DNA of 5,089 bases. It comes from Betaproteobacteria bacterium (GTDB lineage: Bacteria; Pseudomonadota; Gammaproteobacteria; Burkholderiales; Rhodocyclaceae). Below are positions 1-5,089 of the stretch, one piece after another (positions within the stretch are counted from its first letter, which is position 1; every line of letters starts with the position of its first letter). The stretch is taken from positions 1 through 5,089 of the forward strand of contig JAGWUW010000213.1 of assembly GCA_028868235.1 (NCBI GenBank). The letters are read 5' to 3'. Below the pieces are notes generated by a model that saw nothing but the letters and a program-made list of their open reading frames with translations, had not been told where the DNA came from and did not search any database. Made by a program: the position numbers and the translations under genes.

Positions 1-1184
1 AGCGGCGCCACCGGCCCGAAGATTTCTTCCTTGGCGACGGCCATGCCGGTCGTCACATCGGCCAGGATGGTCGGCTCGAACCAGGTGCGGCCCAGCGCGT
101 GGCGCTTGCCGCCGGTCACCACGCGGGCGCCCTTGGCGGTGGCGTCCTTGACCAGCTCCTCGACCTTGTCGATCGCGGCATCGTCAATCAACGGACCTTG
201 CGTAACCCCCGCCTCCATGCCGTTGCCGACCTTCAGGCCGGCGACGGCGGCGGCCAGCTTGGTGGCGAAAGTTTCGTAGATGCCATCCTGGACCAGGAAG
301 CGGTTGGAACAGACACAGGTCTGCCCGGCGTTGCGGTATTTGGAGGCCAGCGCCCCGGTAACGGCGGCATCGACATCGGCGTCGTCGAAGACGATGAACG
401 GCGCGTTACCACCCAATTCCAGCGACATCTTCTTGACCGTGCCGGCGCACTGCTGCATCAGCAACTGCCCAACCGGCGTCGATCCGGTGAAGGTCAGCTT
501 GCGCACGACGGGGCTGGCCGTCATCACGCCCCCGATGGCCGACGCTTTACCGGTAACCACGCTGAAGACGCCAGCCGGCACACCGGCACGCTCGGCCAGC
601 TCGGCCAGTGCCAGGGCGGACAGCGGTGTCTGCTCAGCTGGTTTGAGAATGATGGTACAACCGGCGGCGAGCGCCGGGGCGACCTTACGCGTGATCATCG
701 CGGACGGGAAATTCCACGGTGTAATCGCCGCACAGACGCCAACCGGTTCCTTGGTGACGACGATCTGGCGATCCTTGAACGGTGACGGGATAACCTCGCC
801 GTAGGCACGCTTGGCCTCCTCGGCAAACCACTCGACATATGCGGCGGCGTAAGCAATTTCGCCCTTTGCCTCGGCTAGCGGCTTGCCTTGTTCGGCCGTC
901 ATCAACGCGGCGAGATCGTCCTGGTTGGCCATCAACAGATCGAACCAGCGGCGCAGGATACGGGAACGCTCGGCAGCGGTGGTTTCCCGCCAGGTCTTCA
1001 GGGCTTCGTTTGCGGAAACGATGGCGCGTTCGGTTTCAGCAGCGCCGCAGTAGGGAACGGTGGCAAGGGTTTCGCCGGTAGCGGGGTTGGTGACGGGTAT
1101 GGTTTCACCACTATCAGCGGGAGCCCAGGTGCCGTTAATGTAGCAGGCTTGGCGGAGCAGATTGGGGTCTTTCAGGGTCAGCAT
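1..1184 (-). CDS. gabD: Succinate-semialdehyde dehydrogenase (GabD-type), C-terminus cut off by window edge
   Basis: Oxidises succinic semialdehyde to succinate with NAD(P)+ in the cytoplasm. Here it would consume the semialdehyde released by the HpaI aldolase encoded just upstream. The 394 codons present run from ATG at 1184 to the left edge; the family is usually about 480-490 residues, so roughly 90 C-terminal residues are missing. Visible aldehyde dehydrogenase motifs: TPWNFP at 155-160 (Asn158, oxyanion hole), KPAEQTP at 181-187 (cofactor ribose region), FTGST at 232-236 (nucleotide binding), ELGGN with general base Glu256, and NAGQTCVC with catalytic Cys290 followed by Cys292. The N-terminal half (NLLRQ, EQGKPLAEAKGEI, ITRKVAPALAAGCT) closely matches GabD as I remember it. 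HpaE, another dehydrogenase of this pathway, differs at these places, so I reject that name. The start is supported by an AAGGAG ribosome-binding site at 1192-1197, seven bases upstream. Glu184 stands where, from memory, E. coli NADP-dependent GabD has Ser, so cofactor preference is open. Confidence 0.93.
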   Translation of the reverse strand, partial: MLTLKDPNLLRQACYINGTWAPADSGETIPVTNPATGETLATVPYCGAAETERAIVSANEALKTWRETTAAERSRILRRWFDLLMANQDDLAALMTAEQGKPLAEAKGEIAYAAAYVEWFAEEAKRAYGEVIPSPFKDRQIVVTKEPVGVCAAITPWNFPSAMITRKVAPALAAGCTIILKPAEQTPLSALALAELAERAGVPAGVFSVVTGKASAIGGVMTASPVVRKLTFTGSTPVGQLLMQQCAGTVKKMSLELGGNAPFIVFDDADVDAAVTGALASKYRNAGQTCVCSNRFLVQDGIYETFATKLAAAVAGLKVGNGMEAGVTQGPLIDDAAIDKVEELVKDATAKGARVVTGGKRHALGRTWFEPTILADVTTGMAVAKEEIFGPVAP

Positions 1185-1309
1185 CTTTGTTCTCCTTGGG
1201 TGTTATTGAGGTGTTCGTGGTTAGGCATATTCAACTAGGCCGATAGAGGATCCAGTTACATGCATTGCTTTCTGCCCTGAAGGCGGAAAAGAACGGCAGA
1301 AAACCCCCA
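1185..1309 (-). other. hpaI-gabD intergenic gap, no promoter recognised
   Basis: This 125-base gap is the longest non-coding stretch in the window and is less G+C-rich than the flanking genes. It holds the gabD ribosome-binding site near its downstream end and a pair of competing hairpins near the hpaI stop. I looked for sigma70 -35/-10 pairs and a sigma54 TGGCAC-N5-TTGCA element reading toward gabD and found no convincing match. gabD could be read through from hpaI or have its own weak promoter; the sequence does not decide. Confidence 0.5.
1269..1303 (-). repeat. Inverted/direct repeat giving two mutually exclusive hairpins after hpaI
   Basis: On the plus strand TTTCTGCC (1269-1276) is perfectly complementary to GGCAGAAA (1295-1302), giving an 8-bp stem with an 18-base loop. 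The same arm also pairs with GGCGGAAA (1282-1289) across a 5-base loop. That second pairing is complete as RNA only on the plus strand, through one U-G wobble; on the minus-strand transcript it has one C-A mismatch. The two right-hand arms form an imperfect direct repeat (GGCGGAAAA and GGCAGAAAA, one mismatch, 1282-1290 and 1295-1303). It lies 7 bases past the hpaI stop codon. In the direction of transcription it is not followed by a run of T, so it does not look like a standard intrinsic terminator. It could be an mRNA-stabilising or processing structure, or chance. Confidence 0.35.
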
Positions 1310-2107
1310 TTAGTATGCAGCGCCGCTCTGTGCCGCCCCTGCCGACTTGAATTTGTCTGCCAGCGCGACGGAGGCATTCCGCAACAACAGCGCATCCACC
1401 CCAACGAGCAAAAAGCTTGCCCCCATCTCGCGATAGGCAGCCGCAATCGTCGGATCAGCGGAAAAGACACCAGCCGCCTTGCCCGCAGCAGCAATCTTGC
1501 GAATTGCGCCCTCAACGGCAGCCTTCACTTCCGAGTGCCCCGGATTGCCGAGGTGGCCCATCGAGGCCGCGAGATCGGACGGACCGATGAATACGGCATC
1601 CACGCCGTCGACCTTGAGGATATCGGGCAATCCCGCGAGGCCGGCAACCGATTCAATCTGCACGATCAGGCACATTTCCTGGTCGGCCTTGGCGAAATAG
1701 CCGTCCACGCCGTTCCACCGGGCGGCACGGGCCAATGCCGTGCCGACGCCGCGGATACCGTGTGGCGGATAGCGCATGGCACGGACCAGCGCTTCAGCCT
1801 CTGCGGCCGTTTCGACCATCGGCACCATCAGTGTCTGGGCGCCGCCGTCGAGCAGCTGCTTGATACGGGCAACATCGTGGTCGACGGTACGAACCACCGG
1901 CCGCACCTGGTACTGGCCGAGCACCTGCAGTTGTTCGATGATCGAGCGCAGGTCGTTGGGGCCGTGCTCTCCATCGATCAGCAACCAGTCGAACCCGGCC
2001 GTGGCGACCACTTCGGCGGCATAGGCGTTGGCCATGCCAAGAAAGAGGCCGATCTGGGTTTCACTGGCGGCGAGGGCGCGCTTGAAGGCGTTGAGGGGCA
2101 TGTCCAT
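1310..2107 (-). CDS. hpaI: 4-hydroxy-2-oxoheptane-1,7-dioate aldolase (HpaI/HpcH)
   Basis: A class II, divalent-metal-dependent pyruvate aldolase that splits 4-hydroxy-2-oxoheptanedioate into pyruvate and succinic semialdehyde, the last carbon-carbon cleavage of the homoprotocatechuate pathway. At 265 residues it matches the family (E. coli about 262). Conserved features of the HpcH/HpaI TIM barrel are visible: FDWLLIDGEHGPND with catalytic-base His48, PVVR with Arg73 (pyruvate carboxylate binding), the MRYPPHGIRGVG segment at 111-122, QIE with metal ligand Glu152, and FIGPSDLA with metal ligand Asp178. Each is three residues later than the E. coli positions I remember (45, 70, 149, 175), which fits the slightly longer N-terminus. 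The ATG at 2107 is preferred over the ATG two codons later (2101) because AGGA at 2116-2119 is 8 bases from the first and 14 from the second. The gene follows hpaH after only 14 bases, so the two are surely co-transcribed. Confidence 0.96.
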   Translation of the reverse strand: MDMPLNAFKRALAASETQIGLFLGMANAYAAEVVATAGFDWLLIDGEHGPNDLRSIIEQLQVLGQYQVRPVVRTVDHDVARIKQLLDGGAQTLMVPMVETAAEAEALVRAMRYPPHGIRGVGTALARAARWNGVDGYFAKADQEMCLIVQIESVAGLAGLPDILKVDGVDAVFIGPSDLAASMGHLGNPGHSEVKAAVEGAIRKIAAAGKAAGVFSADPTIAAAYREMGASFLLVGVDALLLRNASVALADKFKSAGAAQSGAAY

Positions 2108-2114
2108 GTACAGG

Positions 2115-2119
2115 TTCCT
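2115..2119 (-). promoter_or_regulatory. Weak hpaI ribosome-binding site (AGGAA)
   Basis: This is the only purine-rich match upstream of hpaI. It lies in the 14-base gap after the hpaH stop and is weaker than the AAGGAG or GAGGAG sites of hpaF, hpaH and gabD. Its spacing supports the ATG at 2107 rather than 2101. The weak site and tight spacing suggest that HpaI translation may depend partly on ribosomes arriving from hpaH; that is inference. Confidence 0.5.
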
Positions 2120-2121
2120 GG

Positions 2122-2925
2122 TCAGACGAAGCGGGCGCTGATATTGCCCAGCGGGCCGTAATCGACGTGAATTGTATCGCCCGGAACGACCTTGACGGGA
2201 CGGGTGAAGGAACCGGCGAGAATGATCTGCCCCGGCTCCAGCGCCACACCGTGCGGTGCGAATTTCTTGGCCAGCCAGGAAATGCCGTTGGCCGGATGGT
2301 TCAGCACGCCGGCGGCGACACCGGTTTCCTCGATCACGCCGTTCTTGTAGAGCAACGCGGCAGCCCAGCGCAGGTCGATGTCGAGCGGCTTGATCGGGCG
2401 GCCGCCGAGGATGATGCCGACGTTGGCGGCGTTGTCCGAAATGGTGTCCATGACCTTGCGCGGACGCTTGGTTTCCGGATCGATGCGGTGGCAGCGGGCG
2501 TCGATGATCTCGACAGCCGGGGTGACGTAGTCGGTGGCCGACAGCACGTCGAAGATGGTGACGTTCTCGCCTTCCAGGCGATCCTTGAGGATGAAGGCCA
2601 GTTCGACCTCGACCATCGGATCGATGAAGCGCTCGCAGGGAATCTCGGCGGCGTCCTTGTAGACCATTTCGTCGAGCAGCGTGCCGAAATCCGGCTCGTT
2701 GATCTGCGACGACATCTGCATGGCGCGCGAGGTCAGGCCAATCTTGTGGCCGACGATCTTCTGGCCCTCGGCCAGCTTCATCTGCACCCAGGCCTTCTGG
2801 ATGGCGTAGGCGTCGGGGATGGTGATTTCCGGGTGGTCCAGCGAAATCTGGCGCACCGGCTGGCGGGCCTTTTCGGCTTCGTGCAGGCGCTTGGCAGCGG
2901 CCTGGATGATGTCTTGGCTGAGCAT
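2122..2925 (-). CDS. hpaH: 2-oxohept-3-ene-1,7-dioate hydratase (HpaH/HpcG)
   Basis: Adds water to 2-oxohept-3-ene-1,7-dioate to give 4-hydroxy-2-oxoheptane-1,7-dioate, the substrate of the HpaI aldolase encoded next. The 267-residue product has exactly the length I recall for E. coli HpaH and belongs to the fumarylacetoacetase-fold hydratases (MhpD/HpaH family). Conserved blocks run through it: [11 protein letters not shown] at 60-70, VEVELAF at 105-111 and [10 protein letters not shown] at 136-145. These supply the acidic metal ligands Glu106, Glu108 and Glu139, which bind Mg2+ or Mn2+ in this family. TISDNAAN (161-168), the long [19 protein letters not shown] stretch (196-214) and GSFTRPV (238-244) are also typical. 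The start at 2925 is set by GAGGAG at 2932-2937, six bases upstream, and by agreement with family length. A longer in-frame start at 3042 would overlap most of the end of hpaF and adds no recognisable sequence. Confidence 0.96.
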   Translation of the reverse strand: MLSQDIIQAAAKRLHEAEKARQPVRQISLDHPEITIPDAYAIQKAWVQMKLAEGQKIVGHKIGLTSRAMQMSSQINEPDFGTLLDEMVYKDAAEIPCERFIDPMVEVELAFILKDRLEGENVTIFDVLSATDYVTPAVEIIDARCHRIDPETKRPRKVMDTISDNAANVGIILGGRPIKPLDIDLRWAAALLYKNGVIEETGVAAGVLNHPANGISWLAKKFAPHGVALEPGQIILAGSFTRPVKVVPGDTIHVDYGPLGNISARFV

Positions 2926-2931
2926 GTGGCT

Positions 2932-2937
2932 CTCCTC
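2932..2937 (-). promoter_or_regulatory. hpaH ribosome-binding site (GAGGAG)
   Basis: A strong Shine-Dalgarno match six bases from ATG 2925, inside the 16-base gap after the hpaF stop. It decides against the longer in-frame start at 3042. Confidence 0.8.
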
Positions 2938-2941
2938 TCTG

Positions 2942-3337
2942 TCAGTTCTTCTTGTAGCGGGGGTGAATGTTGTTTTTCTTCCAGGTTCCGGCCTCGCTGA
3001 ACTCGGCGATTTCCATCGACAAGGCCAGTCCGTGGCGTTCAAAGAAGGCGGCGAAGTGGTCGCTCAACATCGCGAACAATTCATCGCCGGTCTTTTTCTT
3101 GGCTTCTTCCGAGCGCCCGGCGCCGATCTTCAGCGTGGCGTGCACGAAGGCGTCGCTTGGTTGGGCACCATCGGCCACGCAGTAGTCCTTGAGCCAGATG
3201 ACGCGGGAGCGGATGCCCCCGGTCGGATAGACCCCAGCCTGGTCGATGAGCACCTGGTTGGATTTCCGGAGCAAGCCTTTGATGTCGGCTTCCGCCACAT
3301 CGAGGTTGTCGGTGATTTCGTAGATCAGATGGGGCAT
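2942..3337 (-). CDS. hpaF: 5-carboxymethyl-2-hydroxymuconate delta-isomerase (HpaF/CHMI)
   Basis: Isomerises 5-carboxymethyl-2-hydroxymuconate to 5-oxopent-3-ene-1,2,5-tricarboxylate, the substrate for HpaG decarboxylation. It is a small cytoplasmic enzyme of the tautomerase superfamily, normally a trimer. The 131-residue product is close to the usual length (about 126). It starts Met-Pro-His, so removal of Met exposes the N-terminal proline that acts as catalytic base in the superfamily. Other family signatures are GIRSRV at 41-46, AFVHATLKIGAGRS at 63-76, HGLALSMEI at 102-110 and KKNNIHPRY at 120-128 near the C-terminus. The ATG at 3337 is fixed both by the required Pro2 and by AAGGAG at 3344-3349, six bases upstream. 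It lies between the second dioxygenase gene (27-base gap) and hpaH (16-base gap). The gene order dioxygenase, isomerase, hydratase, aldolase is the same as hpaD-F-H-I of E. coli. Confidence 0.96.
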   Translation of the reverse strand: MPHLIYEITDNLDVAEADIKGLLRKSNQVLIDQAGVYPTGGIRSRVIWLKDYCVADGAQPSDAFVHATLKIGAGRSEEAKKKTGDELFAMLSDHFAAFFERHGLALSMEIAEFSEAGTWKKNNIHPRYKKN

Positions 3338-3364
3338 TCCTTGCTCCTTGGCGTTATTCTGGTT

Positions 3365-4261
3365 TCAGGAAACCGGCATGCCGGCGCCGATGCCGCGTGC
3401 CGCTGGCGGGATGCCGGCGACCGGCAGATTGACGACGACCTGGCCGGTGCCCGAGCTTTCGAAGTAGGGGCAGACGATCTCGGCCTTGCCCTGGTACTTG
3501 TCCCAGCCGATGGCGCCGAACAGCATGGCGGTGTCGTGCATCTTGCCTTCGCCGGTGCAGTACTGGGCGTACTCGGGCAGCATGCGCAGGAAGGTGTCCC
3601 ACTCGCCGCCTTCCCACAGTTGCAGGGCGCGCAGGTCGACCTGCTTGTTGAATTCGCGGCTGATGGTGTTGAAGCCCTGCTCGACCAGGCGGTTTTCCCA
3701 GATCTGGTGCGACATCGAGCCGCTGGCGACGATGGCGACGCGACAGTTACTGCGGGCAACCGCCTTGGCCAGCGCTTCACCGAGGATGCGCGACTCTTCC
3801 AGCGAACCGAAAGTGCTCCAGCCGGCAATCGAGACCACCTTGATCTTGCCCTCCGGGTTCATGTAGCGCATCGGCAGGATGGTGCCGTACTCAAGGTCGA
3901 GCGACGGCACCTGGTGGGCGCGCGTCTTAACGCCCATGGCCGTGGCTTCCTCGGCGATCAGGTCGCCCAGTTCCGGGTTGCCCGGGAATTCGTAGGGCAG
4001 GTCCTGGATGAAGTGCGGGAACTCGTGGCTGGTGTAGTTGCCCTTGTGCACCGCGTTGTTGTTGATGTGATAGCCCGCGTTGACCAGCCAGTGCGTGTCG
4101 AACACGATGAAGGTATCGACGCCGAGTTCGACGGCGCGACGCCCCAGTTCCCGCTCGGCATCGATGGCGGCCTGGCGGCAGCCGTGCGCCGGACCCGGCT
4201 GTTCGGAAATAAGCATCGACGGCACGTGCGTGCACTTGATGGCCATGACGATTTCACCCAT
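3365..4261 (-). CDS. HpaD-like class III extradiol dioxygenase, second copy (substrate uncertain)
   Basis: Predicted Fe(II) extradiol ring-cleavage enzyme of the LigB superfamily, closest to 3,4-dihydroxyphenylacetate 2,3-dioxygenase (HpaD). It has 298 residues; HpaD is about 283. The N-terminus has KCTHVPSM at 9-16 with presumed iron ligand His12, then VFDTHWLVN with presumed ligand His57, EYGTILPMRYMN at 124-135, SGSMSHQ with likely acid-base His185, and TGEGKMHDTAML with presumed ligand Glu239. All catalytic residues I can place are therefore present. It is roughly half identical by eye to the neighbouring copy. It differs from that copy and from remembered E. coli HpaD in two stretches, about residues 67-81 and 146-156, and it carries a C-terminal tail of about 15 residues rich in Gly, Ala and Pro. 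The ATG at 4261 gives the MG...THVPSM opening typical of HpaD and has GGGAG at 4270-4274; ATG 4246 is an alternative. It may cleave homoprotocatechuate, a related catechol, or act with copy 1; the sequence cannot decide. Confidence 0.88.
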   Translation of the reverse strand: MGEIVMAIKCTHVPSMLISEQPGPAHGCRQAAIDAERELGRRAVELGVDTFIVFDTHWLVNAGYHINNNAVHKGNYTSHEFPHFIQDLPYEFPGNPELGDLIAEEATAMGVKTRAHQVPSLDLEYGTILPMRYMNPEGKIKVVSIAGWSTFGSLEESRILGEALAKAVARSNCRVAIVASGSMSHQIWENRLVEQGFNTISREFNKQVDLRALQLWEGGEWDTFLRMLPEYAQYCTGEGKMHDTAMLFGAIGWDKYQGKAEIVCPYFESSGTGQVVVNLPVAGIPPAARGIGAGMPVS

Positions 4262-4269
4262 GTTGCTGT

Positions 4270-4274
4270 CTCCC
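4270..4274 (-). promoter_or_regulatory. Ribosome-binding site (GGGAG) of the second HpaD-like gene
   Basis: It lies 8 bases upstream of ATG 4261 and favours that start over ATG 4246, where the spacing would be 23 bases. The rest of the 72-base gap (4262-4333) shows no terminator or recognisable promoter. Confidence 0.65.
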
Positions 4275-4333
4275 TTTAATGGTGTGGAAAGTGTTCACGG
4301 TTGGGGGGTGAAGGGTGGCTTTACGCTCTGTTG

Positions 4334-5089
4334 TTAGACGGGAAAGACGACGTTGATCTGGCCGGTACCGGAGGAGCCGAAATACGGGGTGACCACTTCC
4401 GCCTTGCCTTGGTAATCCTCGGCGCCGAGCACGCCGAGTAGCATCGCCGTGTCGTGCATCATGCCTTCTCCGTGGCACTTGACCGCGTACTCCGGCAACA
4501 TGCCGCAGAAGGTCTTCCAGTCGCCGTTCTTCCACAGTTCGACGACGTGGTGATCGACGGTTTCCAGGAACGGGTCCCAGACCTTGTGCAGGAATTGCTC
4601 GGACACACCGTTCTGGGCGAAGCGGTGCGACAGCGAACCGGAGGCGAGCACGGCGACATTGCCGTCGAACTTTTCCTCGATGGTCTTGCGCACGGCGCGA
4701 CCCAGTTCGATCGAATCGGCCAGGTTATGCACGGTACACAGCGCGGAAACCGAGACGACCTTGAACTGCTTGTCCTCGTTCATGTAGCGCATCGGTACCA
4801 GCGTGCCGTATTCCAGCGCCAGGCTGGTCGCGTCGTGGGCGCGGGTATGCACGCCGGCGGCGGTCGCCGTCTCGGCGATGGCATGGCCGAGCGCCGGGTT
4901 GCCTTCATACGAGAAGGGCATGTTCTTGATGAAGTGCGGCAGCTCGTTGGAGGTATAGATGCCCTCCCACGACGGCGCGCAGTTGATGTGGTAGCCGGAA
5001 TTGACCAGCCAGTGCGTGTCGAAGACGACGATGGTGTCGACCTTCAGCTCACGCATGCGGCGGGCGATTTCCTTGTGGCCGTCGATGGC
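4334..5089 (-). CDS. hpaD: 3,4-dihydroxyphenylacetate 2,3-dioxygenase (HpaD), N-terminus beyond window edge
   Basis: Cleaves the ring of homoprotocatechuate between C2 and C3 to give 5-carboxymethyl-2-hydroxymuconate semialdehyde. It is an Fe(II)-dependent cytoplasmic class III extradiol enzyme. The window holds 251 codons plus the stop. The frame is open to base 5089, beginning AIDGHKEIARRMRELKVDT, so about 30 N-terminal residues, including the first iron-ligand His of the THVPSM motif, are outside. Numbering from the window edge, FDTHW gives presumed ligand His26, SGSLSHR gives likely acid-base His155, and HGEGMMHDTAMLLG gives presumed ligand Glu208. The segments INCAPSWEGIYTSNELPHFI and CTVHNLADS closely resemble E. 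coli HpaD as remembered, which makes this copy the better candidate for the true homoprotocatechuate enzyme. It ends with SSGTGQINVVFPV, the normal family end without an added tail. The internal ATG at 5056 is not the start because coding similarity continues upstream of it. It precedes the second copy by 72 bases. Confidence 0.93.
   Translation of the reverse strand, partial: AIDGHKEIARRMRELKVDTIVVFDTHWLVNSGYHINCAPSWEGIYTSNELPHFIKNMPFSYEGNPALGHAIAETATAAGVHTRAHDATSLALEYGTLVPMRYMNEDKQFKVVSVSALCTVHNLADSIELGRAVRKTIEEKFDGNVAVLASGSLSHRFAQNGVSEQFLHKVWDPFLETVDHHVVELWKNGDWKTFCGMLPEYAVKCHGEGMMHDTAMLLGVLGAEDYQGKAEVVTPYFGSSGTGQINVVFPV

Noticed and set aside
99..785. Plus-strand open frame of 228 codons opposite gabD
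   Set aside because: It is a shadow of the dehydrogenase gene; the minus strand carries continuous aldehyde dehydrogenase motifs including catalytic Glu256 and Cys290.
1..1184. Left-hand dehydrogenase as HpaE (carboxymethyl-hydroxymuconate semialdehyde dehydrogenase)
   Set aside because: An aldehyde dehydrogenase in this operon could be HpaE, but the active-site block NAGQTCVC and the segments EQGKPLAEAKGEI and SLELGGNAPFIVFDDAD are GabD-type; HpaE, as remembered, has different sequence there.
1265..2161. Plus-strand open frame of 298 codons opposite hpaI
   Set aside because: It mirrors the hpaI reading frame, has low-complexity His/Gly/Arg-rich composition, and competes with an aldolase whose catalytic residues are all present.
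2926..3042. N-terminal extension of HpaH from an ATG at 3042
   Set aside because: It would overlap the last third of hpaF by about 100 bases, add residues with no family resemblance, and ignore the strong GAGGAG site in front of ATG 2925.
3338..3364. Terminator or promoter between the second dioxygenase gene and hpaF
   Set aside because: The 27-base gap holds only the hpaF ribosome-binding site and no hairpin or T-run.
2819..4279. Long plus-strand open frame of 486 codons opposite hpaH, hpaF and the second dioxygenase
   Set aside because: It is an antisense shadow created by high G+C codon bias. It spans three well-recognised minus-strand genes and their gaps, resembles no family I know, and has no supporting ribosome-binding site.
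4262..4333. Possible operator from GTGTTCAC-like repeats in the gap between the dioxygenase genes
   Set aside because: The element is only a 3-base inverted repeat around two bases, with no second copy and no promoter beside it; chance explains it.

Overview
The window is one block of six genes, all on the minus strand (transcribed right to left), filling almost the whole sequence with short gaps. They encode lower-pathway enzymes for homoprotocatechuate (3,4-dihydroxyphenylacetate) meta-cleavage, the route by which bacteria turn 4-hydroxyphenylacetate and related aromatics into pyruvate and succinate. The high G+C content (about 60% by eye), strong third-position G/C bias and the type of catabolic cluster suggest a proteobacterium. 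A betaproteobacterium is my best guess, but nothing in the window fixes the taxon.

Layout in transcription order: (1) hpaD copy 1, a ring-cleavage dioxygenase truncated at its N-terminus by the right edge (4334-5089); (2) a second complete, divergent HpaD-like dioxygenase (3365-4261); (3) hpaF, 5-carboxymethyl-2-hydroxymuconate isomerase (2942-3337); (4) hpaH, 2-oxohept-3-ene-1,7-dioate hydratase (2122-2925); (5) hpaI, 4-hydroxy-2-oxoheptanedioate aldolase (1310-2107); (6) gabD, succinate-semialdehyde dehydrogenase, cut by the left edge (1-1184). The gaps are 72, 27, 16, 14 and 125 bases. The genes are therefore probably one operon, and only the hpaI-gabD gap has room for a separate control element.

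The genes cooperate as follows. HpaD opens the catechol ring. HpaE (not in the window) oxidises the semialdehyde, HpaF isomerises the product, and HpaG (not in the window) decarboxylates it. HpaH adds water, and HpaI splits the C7 acid into pyruvate and succinic semialdehyde. GabD oxidises the semialdehyde to succinate for the TCA cycle. hpaE and hpaG presumably lie outside the window.

I see no mobile element, CRISPR array, RNA gene or new system. The most notable point is the tandem pair of HpaD-type dioxygenases. Both keep the expected catalytic residues visible here but differ in likely substrate-pocket segments. A small alternative-hairpin motif sits between hpaI and gabD. Comparisons with E. 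coli HpaD/F/H/I and GabD are from memory, not from an alignment program.
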